Shown one piece after another: positions 42,339-49,745 of a stretch of DNA of 64,000 nt (position 1 is its first letter; every line of letters starts with the position of its first letter). The position numbers and the translations under genes were made by a program. The stretch comes from Thalassobaculum_A sp040219215 (GTDB lineage: Bacteria; Pseudomonadota; Alphaproteobacteria; Thalassobaculales; Thalassobaculaceae), in contig NZ_JAVJSX010000044.1 of NCBI RefSeq assembly GCF_040219215.1, positions 186,001 through 250,000 on the forward strand. The letters are read 5' to 3'. Under the pieces are notes generated by a model that saw only the letters and a program-made list of their open reading frames with translations, was not told where the DNA came from and did no database searches.

Positions 42339-43319
42339 TCAATCTGCGTCGGAGTCTGGGACGACACCGCAGAATTCCTGCCGCACTGCCGCCGTGATCG
42401 CGATGAGCTGCCGTTGCAGATAGTCGGAGAACTCATGAAGGCCGAACTGCACGACGCTGTCCTGGTTGTGTCCGGCCAAGGCCGCACGGGCTTCGTCCAG
42501 CAGTTCCATCGAGACGTTCCCGGCCCGCAGACCGAACCCAGCCTTCAAATGGTGCAGATGGCCGTCGATCTCGGACAGGCACAAGGCGATGGATCGCGGG
42601 AAGCTCATGTTGAACAGCAGGAAGGTCGCCACCTGTTTGGGAGACATGCCGCGCGGATGGACACGCCGGAATGCGTGATAGCCTGCCACCGACCGTAGAA
42701 GCGCATTCCATTGGCTGACGTCGACCGGGCTGCCGACGCGTTGGTCGGCGGGCAGCAGCAGATGGTATTTGATGTCGAGCAGGCGGGTGGTCTGGTCGGC
42801 CCGCTCGACCTGCCGGCCGATCAGGTAGAAGAACCAGGACTGATCCCGAAAGAACGTGCCCTCGGTGATTCCAGTGTGGGTCTGACACTCCTCTTTGATG
42901 AATGCGCACACCCGTGACAGCTCGCTCGGCTTCAGGTCGTCCGGCGTCAGGGCGTTCATCAGATTGTTGAAGACGTTGAGGTGGCTCCACATCTCCGTTG
43001 AAATCATCGGGCGGAGCGACCGGGCGTTTTCCTTGGCGGCCCGGATGGCCGAGATGATGGACGTCGGGTTGTCGCGATCCAGGGCATAGAAATGAACGAC
43101 GTTGGCGTAGGACGCGACGTCATACGCCTTGTCGAACCTCTCCTCGTCGGCATTGAGCTGGACGATGGACCGCCAGTTCTGGCTGCCACGCGAGTCCCGG
43201 GAGAAGTGAAGGTTGACGTCCAGAATTCGAGCCAGACTTTCGGCGCGCTCGACGTAGCGGCCCAGCCAGAAGGCGCAGTCGGCGTAGCGGGCGAGCAGGA
43301 GGTTCGTTCCGATCGTCAT
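42339..43319 (-). CDS. alpha-E domain protein
   Basis: A 326-residue all-helical protein of the alpha-E family (DUF403). Typical parts are LLARYADCAFWLGRYVERAESLARILDVN at the N-terminus and FYLIGRQVERADQTTRLLDIKYHLLLP in the middle. The family almost always follows a circularly permuted ATP-grasp gene, and together they are predicted to form or modify peptide bonds; the biochemistry is not established. The ATG overlaps the ATP-grasp stop as ATGA. The transglutaminase-like and proteasome-like (Anbu) genes that often complete the cluster are not adjacent here. Confidence 0.92.
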   Translation of the reverse strand: MTIGTNLLLARYADCAFWLGRYVERAESLARILDVNLHFSRDSRGSQNWRSIVQLNADEERFDKAYDVASYANVVHFYALDRDNPTSIISAIRAAKENARSLRPMISTEMWSHLNVFNNLMNALTPDDLKPSELSRVCAFIKEECQTHTGITEGTFFRDQSWFFYLIGRQVERADQTTRLLDIKYHLLLPADQRVGSPVDVSQWNALLRSVAGYHAFRRVHPRGMSPKQVATFLLFNMSFPRSIALCLSEIDGHLHHLKAGFGLRAGNVSMELLDEARAALAGHNQDSVVQFGLHEFSDYLQRQLIAITAAVRQEFCGVVPDSDAD

Positions 43320-44764
43320 GGCTCAAGCACCCAAGTATCCTTGGAACCGCCGCCTTGGCTTGAGTTCACCACCAGGGATCCGCGGCGCAGGGCAACCCGC
43401 GTCAGGCCGCCGGGGAGCACCCAGCAGGACTGCCCGGTCACCACGAAAGGCCGCAGGTCGACATGGCGCGGCTCGATCATGCCGTCGATCAAGGTCGGGC
43501 AGACCGAGAGGTCGATCATCGGCTGGCTGATGAAGTTGGCGGGATTGGCCTCGAGCTTGACCCGGATGTCGTCGATCTCCTCCTTGGTGGCGCGCGGGCC
43601 GATCACGATGCCGTACCCGCCGGATTCCCCGACAGGCTTGACCACGAGATTCTCGAGATTTGACAACGTGTAGGCCAGACCCTCGCGTTCCCGGCAGATG
43701 TGCGTGTCGACGTTGTCGAGGATCGGATCCTCATCCAGGTAGTAGCGGATGATGCGCGGCATGTAGGCGTAGACAGCCTTGTCGTCGGCACAACCGGTGC
43801 CGACGGCGTTCGCCAGACCGACATTGCCTTTTGCGTAGGCGCCGAACAGGCCCGGAACACCCAGCATGCTCTCTGGATTGAACACATCGGGGTCGAGGAA
43901 CGCATCGTCGAGCCGGCGGTAGATCGAATGGACCGGCGCCTTTCCGGCGGTCGTTCGCATCCATACGCGATCGTCCTCGACCAGCAGATCGGAGCCCTCG
44001 ACCAGCGGCACGCCCATTTCCCGGGCCAGGAACACGTGCTCGAAATAGGCCGAGTTGAATACGCCCGGCGACAGCAGAACGACCTGCGGATCCGGAACTG
44101 CGCTCGGTGCGAGGTCGGCAACCGCCTCAAGCAGCTTCTGGCCGTAGTCGCTGACCGGCCTGATGCCGATCTCGGCCATGAGGTCCGGGAATGTCCGCTG
44201 CATCATGTGGCGGTTCTCGACGACGTAGGACACGCCGGACGGCGTACGGGCGTTGTCCTCCAGGACCTTGAACTGCCCGAACTGGTCTCGCACCAGATCG
44301 ACACCGCACACGTTCACGTAAGATCCGTGCTGAACGGCAATGCCGCGCATTTGTTCGCGGTAGTAGGCGTTGCCGTAGATCAGTTCGGCCGGCACCGTGC
44401 CGTCCTTGAGGATGTGCGCCTCGTGATAGACGTCGTGCAGGAACAGGTTGATGGCATTGACGCGTTGTTTTGATCCGCGCTCGATGATGTCCCAGTCGCG
44501 CGGTGAGATGATGCGCGGAATGACGTCGAACGGCAGGATGCGATCGATGACGTCGCGCTCGGAGTACACCGTGAAGGTGATCCCCAGGTTGTAAAGCTCG
44601 CGTTCAGCGATGTCCGAGCGCCGGACGAGGTCGGATAGGGTCACGCCACCGAGGCGATCCCGGACCATCGACGCATGCTCGGCCGGCGCACCGTCGCCAC
44701 CGAACATTTCGCACCAGTGACCCTGTCGGTCATAGGCCGTAAGCAGATCGACGCCGTCGTTCAT
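43316..44764 (-). CDS. circularly permuted ATP-grasp protein
   Basis: A 482-residue protein of the circularly permuted ATP-grasp type 1 family (DUF404/407). Conserved stretches are ERELYNLGITFTVY, LPFDVIPRIISPRDWDIIERG, KVLEDNARTPSGVSYVVENR, LVKPVGESGGYGIVIGPRA and the C-terminal GGLTRVALRRGSLVVNSSQGGGSKDTWVL. The fold predicts ATP-dependent carboxylate-amine ligation, probably on a peptide. ATG 44764 has GGGGAGA upstream. It is first in the coupled set with alpha-E and bpt. Confidence 0.93.
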   Translation of the reverse strand: MNDGVDLLTAYDRQGHWCEMFGGDGAPAEHASMVRDRLGGVTLSDLVRRSDIAERELYNLGITFTVYSERDVIDRILPFDVIPRIISPRDWDIIERGSKQRVNAINLFLHDVYHEAHILKDGTVPAELIYGNAYYREQMRGIAVQHGSYVNVCGVDLVRDQFGQFKVLEDNARTPSGVSYVVENRHMMQRTFPDLMAEIGIRPVSDYGQKLLEAVADLAPSAVPDPQVVLLSPGVFNSAYFEHVFLAREMGVPLVEGSDLLVEDDRVWMRTTAGKAPVHSIYRRLDDAFLDPDVFNPESMLGVPGLFGAYAKGNVGLANAVGTGCADDKAVYAYMPRIIRYYLDEDPILDNVDTHICREREGLAYTLSNLENLVVKPVGESGGYGIVIGPRATKEEIDDIRVKLEANPANFISQPMIDLSVCPTLIDGMIEPRHVDLRPFVVTGQSCWVLPGGLTRVALRRGSLVVNSSQGGGSKDTWVLEP

Positions 44765-44897
44765 GGTCTCCCCGTGTCAGCCAACCGATGATGCGCTGCA
44801 GGCACCGGAATGCCGCTCATTCGCCTCAAGGCTAAGTGCAAAGGCATCCGATCACAACGGGCCGGCCGTTCGAAGTATCGAGAACCGGACAAATGGT

Positions 44898-46019
44898 TCA
44901 ACCGCCGGCGCGTGCCGGAACCGCGGGACCGCCGCGGTCCTCGGCACGGGGAACGTTCGGACGGGCCGGTGCAGCGGGCCCACCACGATCATCCTGCTGA
45001 GCGCCAGGAGCGGGCGTGCCGGTCGGCGCGCCGGCCGCCTGGCCCGCGCGCTTCCGGGCTTCAGCCTCGGCGGCTTTCATGGCCCCGGTGTCGCTGGACG
45101 ACAGATGCTTCAGGATGATGCTGATGCGACGGTTGGTCGGATCGGATGGATCCTCGGCCACCAGTGGATCGCGATCGGCCTTGCCGACCACTTCATCGAT
45201 GCGATTCTCGTCGATGCCGTTGGCCACCATGACCCGTCGGGATGCGTTGGCGCGATCGGATGACAAATCCCAGTTGGTATAGGTCGATCCCGGCGAGAAC
45301 TGCTTTGAATCGGTGTGCCCGGTGATCTCGATCTTGTTGGGGAGGGCGGCAACCACTTCCGCGACCTTGACCAGCAGCTTGCGGGTCTGCTCGTACATCG
45401 ACGCGCTGCCGTTGGGGAACAGTGCGATCCGTTCCTGATCGATCAGCTGGATGCGCAGGCCTTCGGGCGTGGCGTCGACCTTGATGGACTCCGCGACATC
45501 CGAAAGCTCTGGAGACTTCTCGATCGCCTCCTTGATCGCCGCTTCGGCTTCCTCGAACTGCTGCTGCTCGCGTTCGCGCATCAACTGCTCGACGACTTCC
45601 TGGTTGACCGTGCCCTCTTCGTCCTCTCGCGAGCCGAGACGGGACTCGATGTTCTCGGGGTCGTCAGAATCAGGATCGAGGGATTCAGTGCGCTCAGCCT
45701 GCGGCCGCGCCACCTGGGGAGTGGAGATCTGCGGCGGCGAACTGGGTGACTTCAACGCACCGGGTACCGTGATCGACGTGCCGCCCAGGAGGCCGCCGGA
45801 GCCCGAACGTGTAGAGCGCGATATCGCCGTCGGATCGAAGTAGTTCGAGATACCCATCTTTTGCTCCTCCGTCGTGGCGTTGAGCAGCCACAACAGGAGG
45901 AAGAAGGCCATCATTGCAGTCACGAAGTCGGCATAGGCGACTTTCCAGGCGCCACCGTGGTGGCCGCCATGACCACCTTTCTTGACCTTCTTGATTACGA
46001 TTGTCGCGTGGTTGTCCAC
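44898..46019 (-). CDS. motB: flagellar motor stator protein MotB
   Basis: A 373-residue stator subunit. The short Lys/His/Gly-rich cytoplasmic tail is followed by the membrane helix YADFVTAMMAFFLLLWLL, with the proton-carrying Asp31. A charged plug and linker follow (about 50-200). The C-terminal OmpA-like peptidoglycan-binding domain has IEITGHTDSKQF and NWDLSSDRANASRRVM. The last 35 residues are unusual: a disordered Pro/Ala/Gly tail in which DRGGPA-x-PAR occurs twice. The start is GTG 46019 with GAAGG upstream. It pairs with motA 86 bases upstream. Confidence 0.94.
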   Translation of the reverse strand: MDNHATIVIKKVKKGGHGGHHGGAWKVAYADFVTAMMAFFLLLWLLNATTEEQKMGISNYFDPTAISRSTRSGSGGLLGGTSITVPGALKSPSSPPQISTPQVARPQAERTESLDPDSDDPENIESRLGSREDEEGTVNQEVVEQLMREREQQQFEEAEAAIKEAIEKSPELSDVAESIKVDATPEGLRIQLIDQERIALFPNGSASMYEQTRKLLVKVAEVVAALPNKIEITGHTDSKQFSPGSTYTNWDLSSDRANASRRVMVANGIDENRIDEVVGKADRDPLVAEDPSDPTNRRISIILKHLSSSDTGAMKAAEAEARKRAGQAAGAPTGTPAPGAQQDDRGGPAAPARPNVPRAEDRGGPAVPARAGG

Positions 46020-46105
46020 CGACCGGCACCTTCTTCAAGTCTGTAATCGCCGACGACCATGCAAGGCCGGGGCCATGATCGGGCGCGCGAGCCGCCCGAA
46101 CCGGA

Positions 46106-46966
46106 TCAGACCGGCGGCAGCGCCGCCACCGCTTCTTCCACCTCGAAGAACGACGGGCGGTCCTTGGACATCAGGGCCTTGCGGGCGAATTCGACTGACA
46201 CCGCCGGCGCGTAGCCGGATACATGGGCCAGAAGTCCAGCTCGGATGCAGCCGAGATACTTGGCGTCGGCGGTGAACACCGCGCCCATGGTCGCGGACAA
46301 CGGGCTCACGAAACCGTATGCCAGCAGAATTCCAAGGAACGTACCGACGAGCGCGCCACCGATCAGCTTGCCCAGCACCTCCGGCGGTTCGGTAATCGAG
46401 CTCATGGTCTTGATGATACCAAGCACCGCCGCAACGATTCCCAAGGCCGGGAAACCGTCACCCATTGTCTGGTAGGCGCTCTGGACCTGCGCGTCCTCGG
46501 CGTGGTGCGTCTCGAGCTCCTCGTCCAAAAGGTCCGCAAGCTCATGCGGATTGTCGGTGCCCAGAGTCATCATCCGGAGGTAGTCACACAGGAAGTCCAT
46601 CGCGTGATGGTCCGCAGAGAACTTCGGAAACGCCTGGAACAGACTGCTTTCCTCAGGCCTCTCGATATGCGCTTCGATCGCCAACATTCCCTTGGTCTTG
46701 GCGAGCTTGAAGATCGCATAGAGCAGGGACAGCAGTTCCAGATAGTCTTCCTTGCTGTACTTCGGGCCTTTCAGCGCCGCCTTGAAGCCGTAGCCGGCCT
46801 TGCTCAGGATGTATTTGGGATTGGCGACAATGAACGCGCCGACCCCGGCGCCGCCGATGATCACGAGCTCAAAAGGCTGCCACAGCGGCCCGAGCTTGCC
46901 GCCCATCGCCATATAGCCGCCGAGCACCGAAACCGTCACGACGACCCAGCCGATGATCACGAACAT
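46106..46966 (-). CDS. motA: flagellar motor stator protein MotA
   Basis: A 286-residue stator subunit with four membrane helices. MFVIIGWVVVTVSVLGGYMAMGG is at the N-terminus. The cytoplasmic loop carries the charged residues that meet FliG (EAHIERPEESSLFQ). The last two helices contain GDGFPALGIVAAVLGIIKTM and GKLIGGALVGTFLGILLAYGFVSPL, whose prolines matter in the family. The start ATG 46966 has AGGAG upstream. First gene of motA-motB; no other flagellar gene is in the window. Confidence 0.95.
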   Translation of the reverse strand: MFVIIGWVVVTVSVLGGYMAMGGKLGPLWQPFELVIIGGAGVGAFIVANPKYILSKAGYGFKAALKGPKYSKEDYLELLSLLYAIFKLAKTKGMLAIEAHIERPEESSLFQAFPKFSADHHAMDFLCDYLRMMTLGTDNPHELADLLDEELETHHAEDAQVQSAYQTMGDGFPALGIVAAVLGIIKTMSSITEPPEVLGKLIGGALVGTFLGILLAYGFVSPLSATMGAVFTADAKYLGCIRAGLLAHVSGYAPAVSVEFARKALMSKDRPSFFEVEEAVAALPPV

Positions 46967-47018
46967 GATCGGCTCCTGTATCCGATTTCCCGTGGGGCAT
47001 CTTCCCCGCGACGTATTG

Positions 47019-47047
47019 ATAATTCGCTAACTTAGCTGATTTGCCAA
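47019..47047 (-). promoter_or_regulatory. possible sigma-70-type promoter for motAB
   Basis: On the minus strand TTGGCA (47047-47042) and AATTAT (47024-47019) are 17 bases apart, followed by a leader of about 45 bases. The -10 box matches consensus at four of six bases. A CATTCG/CGAATG inverted repeat lies about 25 bases further upstream (near 47073-47092). Confidence 0.4.
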
Positions 47048-47179
47048 GATGAAGCGGCAAACCATTGGACATTCGTATCAATTCGAATGGTGTGTATAGC
47101 ACATCGAGTCCCGTGGATTTGAATCGAAGCAGGGCACGCGATATGTAGAGCGGGCATCGTCCGCCATTCGGGGCCCAGC

Positions 47180-47656
47180 ATGTCCATTGATCCGACCGCG
47201 TTTCGGGCCGTCCTGGGGCGCTACGCGACGGGAGTCGCGATCGTAACCACGCGCGGCCCCGACGGGTATCCGGTCGGCCTGACAGTAAACAGTTTCACCT
47301 CGGTCTCGCTCGATCCGCCCCTGGTGCTGTTCTGCCTGGATCGGCAGGCGGGAAGCGGACCGGCATTTGCAGCGACGGACTGTTTCGCCGTCAACATCCT
47401 CGGCAACGACCATGCCCCGGTGTCCAATCGCTTCGCCGACCCGGCGGCTGAGCGGTTCGTGGAGGACCAGACGGTTGAATGGGAAACCGGCGCTCCGGTT
47501 CTGGCCCACGCCTTGGCGGCGCTCGATTGCCGGCTTCACGCGCGTCACGATGGCGGCGACCACGTCATCCTGGTCGGGCGTGTGCTGCGGGCAGAGGTCA
47601 TCGTCGACTCGCCGCCACTGGTCTACTGGCGGGGCGGCTACCGCGGCTTGACGTGA
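47180..47656 (+). CDS. flavin reductase domain protein (HpaC-like)
   Basis: A 158-residue protein of the flavin reductase-like FMN-binding split-barrel family. Conserved stretches are FRAVLGRYATGVAIVTTRGPDGYPVGLTVNSFTSVSLDPPLVLFCLD at the N-terminus and HVILVGRVL near the end. Such proteins supply reduced FMN or FAD to two-component monooxygenases. No monooxygenase lies next to it, so the partner is unknown. ATG 47180 has only a weak ribosome site. It converges on ilvA with 19 bases between stops. Confidence 0.88.
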   Translation: MSIDPTAFRAVLGRYATGVAIVTTRGPDGYPVGLTVNSFTSVSLDPPLVLFCLDRQAGSGPAFAATDCFAVNILGNDHAPVSNRFADPAAERFVEDQTVEWETGAPVLAHALAALDCRLHARHDGGDHVILVGRVLRAEVIVDSPPLVYWRGGYRGLT

Positions 47657-47675
47657 TCGCCCTGTCCGGCGGCGG

Positions 47676-48914
47676 TCAGATCACGGCACCGTCGATCGCA
47701 CTGGTTCCGAGCAGCCTCGCCGGCATGCCGAGTTCGGCGAACCGAGCCAGGATCTCGCGTACGTGGTCGGCATTGCGGGTCTCGATGACGGCGTCGAGAT
47801 CGGCCTGCTTGACCGGAACGTCCTGAAACAGCCGCTGGTGGTAGATCTCAACGATATTGCCGCCGGTTTCGCCGATGACCTGCGCGACCGTGGCCAAAAC
47901 CCCGGGTTCGTCGGAGATCTCGATCCGCAGCCTCACCAGGCGGCCGTCGCGCACCAGGCCACGCATCATCACCGAGGCCAGGATACGGGAGTCGATGTTG
48001 CCGCCGCAGATAACCGTCGCGACCCGCTGTCCGGCGAACCGTTCGGGCTCATGGATCAACGCAGCGATGCCCGCCGCACCCGCCCCTTCGACCACCAGCC
48101 TCTGCTCCTCGATCAGGAGTTGTACCGCGCGCTCGATCGCGCGTTCCGGGACCACGACGATGTGATCGACCAACTCGGATACGATCGCCTGGGTCAGCCC
48201 GCCGGGATGCTTGACCGCGATGCCCTCGGCCAGGGTCGAGCCACCGGAAGTCGGAGGGAGCCCGCCCAGCGCCTCGACCATGGATGGGAAGCTGTCAACC
48301 TGCACTCCGACGATGGTGATTGCGGGTTTCAAGGCTTTGGCTGCTATCGCAATGCCGCTGATGAGGCCGCCGCCGCCGATCGGGACCAGAAGCGTGTCGA
48401 CATCCGGTACGGCGTCGAGAACCTCCAGCCCGATTGTCCCCTGGCCCCGGATGATGTCCGGGTCGTCGTAGGGATGAACCAGAACGAACCCCTTCTCGGC
48501 GACCAATCGTTCCGTCTCAGCTCGGCAGTCCGCCAGGGTCCGGCCGCGCAGAACGACCTGCGCGCCATGCGCGCGCGTGCGTTCGACCTTCGAGAAGGGC
48601 GTGGTTTCCGGCATGACGATGGTGGCCGGAATACCCAGGCGTGCCGCGTGGTAGGCCACGCCTTGGGCGTGGTTGCCGGCCGACATGGCGATCACGCCTC
48701 GGCGGCGCTCGTCTGCGTCGAGGCCCGACAGCTTCACCAGAGCGCCACGCTCCTTGAAGGAACTGGTGTGCTGCTGGGTCTCCAGTTTCAGCGAAAGGCG
48801 GCAGCCGAACATCCGGGAAAGGGTGGGACTGGCCACGGTGGGCGTGTGGACCACGGAACCGCGAATGAGGCTGGCGGCACTCTGGATCGCGTGCAGATCG
48901 ACCGGAAACGGCAT
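47676..48914 (-). CDS. ilvA: threonine ammonia-lyase with ACT domain
   Basis: A 412-residue PLP fold-type II dehydratase plus a C-terminal ACT domain (about residues 330-412, RLRIEISDEPGVLATVAQVIGETGGNIVEIYHQR). The PLP lysine is in TSSFKERGALVKL, the phosphate loop is IGGGGLISGIA and the substrate loop is SAGNHAQGVAYHA. The length and single short ACT domain fit the TdcB/IlvA1-type threonine deaminases that give 2-oxobutyrate for isoleucine synthesis or catabolism. It is the second threonine dehydratase of the window; the other, at 19 kb, lacks ACT. Confidence 0.9.
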   Translation of the reverse strand: MPFPVDLHAIQSAASLIRGSVVHTPTVASPTLSRMFGCRLSLKLETQQHTSSFKERGALVKLSGLDADERRRGVIAMSAGNHAQGVAYHAARLGIPATIVMPETTPFSKVERTRAHGAQVVLRGRTLADCRAETERLVAEKGFVLVHPYDDPDIIRGQGTIGLEVLDAVPDVDTLLVPIGGGGLISGIAIAAKALKPAITIVGVQVDSFPSMVEALGGLPPTSGGSTLAEGIAVKHPGGLTQAIVSELVDHIVVVPERAIERAVQLLIEEQRLVVEGAGAAGIAALIHEPERFAGQRVATVICGGNIDSRILASVMMRGLVRDGRLVRLRIEISDEPGVLATVAQVIGETGGNIVEIYHQRLFQDVPVKQADLDAVIETRNADHVREILARFAELGMPARLLGTSAIDGAVI

Positions 48915-49129
48915 TGCTCATTCTCACGTCTATGTTTCAGCAACGAACAATTTGTCCGCCGCTCGAAAGGATTCATTAGGAAGACGGCCGTAGTCTATCC
49001 CGTGAAGACCTTGACTCACGTTGGCATTCGACACCGCTCGTGATACATCTTGATCGGGAGGGTGGGGAAAGTGACGCATGGCAGCGCACCCGGCTTCCCG
49101 GTCGCCGCCGTGACGCGGAGGGCGGCGAA

Positions 49130-49741
49130 GTGGCTGCATCGGCCCAACGACCAGTATCTGCTGCGCTTTCGGCTGCTTTGGCGGTTGCCGCTGTGGTGTG
49201 TTTCGCCGGGACGTCCTTTGCCGACGAAGCCAAACCGCCCGCCGGAGATTGGTATGTCGTGGGCGGAACCGACGACAGCCCCAAGACCCTTCGCGACTAC
49301 CTCACATTTGATCCGAGAGCAGGCCGCGTCGATTTCGGCGTCGTGTTTTCCCAGATATCCGGCAATGAGATGATGGCCTTCACGTCCGGGCCGACGTCGC
49401 CGCGAACCGAGCGCTTGGACGATCGCGCCTTGATGGTGTCGGGAACCTACGACTTCCAGACCGGTACCCTGGTGACACCGCGAATCGTCGGTGGTGTGGG
49501 CGTCAGTTATCTCGGAATCGATGGTGCACCGGGTGCGGCGGGAACCGTCGACCCAAGCGTCCGGGACGAGATGGCGGCAACCGCGCACATCGGCTTTGGC
49601 GCCGATTTCGATCTCGGTGACACGTGGGCGGTGTCGGCGGCATATCAGGCGCTGTATGTCGGCGAGAACGATCGGGAAGGGCGGCTCGGTGAGAGCCGGC
49701 TCGATCAGAAGTTCGTGGTCGGTGCGAAGGTACGATTCTAG
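49130..49741 (+). CDS. outer-membrane beta-barrel protein, putative
   Basis: A 203-residue exported protein. A signal peptide (about residues 1-30, cleaved near SFA-DEA) is followed by alternating hydrophobic and polar strands ending in the terminal aromatic VVGAKVRF expected of an outer-membrane barrel. Strands such as VTPRIVGGVGVSYLGI, ATAHIGFGADFDLGDTWAVSAAYQALYVG and DQKFVVGAKVRF look like the last strands of an eight-stranded barrel. GTG 49130 is chosen because GGAGGG sits seven bases upstream; the 30-residue frame extension before it would bury the signal. Function unknown. Confidence 0.7.
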   Translation: MAASAQRPVSAALSAALAVAAVVCFAGTSFADEAKPPAGDWYVVGGTDDSPKTLRDYLTFDPRAGRVDFGVVFSQISGNEMMAFTSGPTSPRTERLDDRALMVSGTYDFQTGTLVTPRIVGGVGVSYLGIDGAPGAAGTVDPSVRDEMAATAHIGFGADFDLGDTWAVSAAYQALYVGENDREGRLGESRLDQKFVVGAKVRF

Positions 49742-49745
49742 CGCT

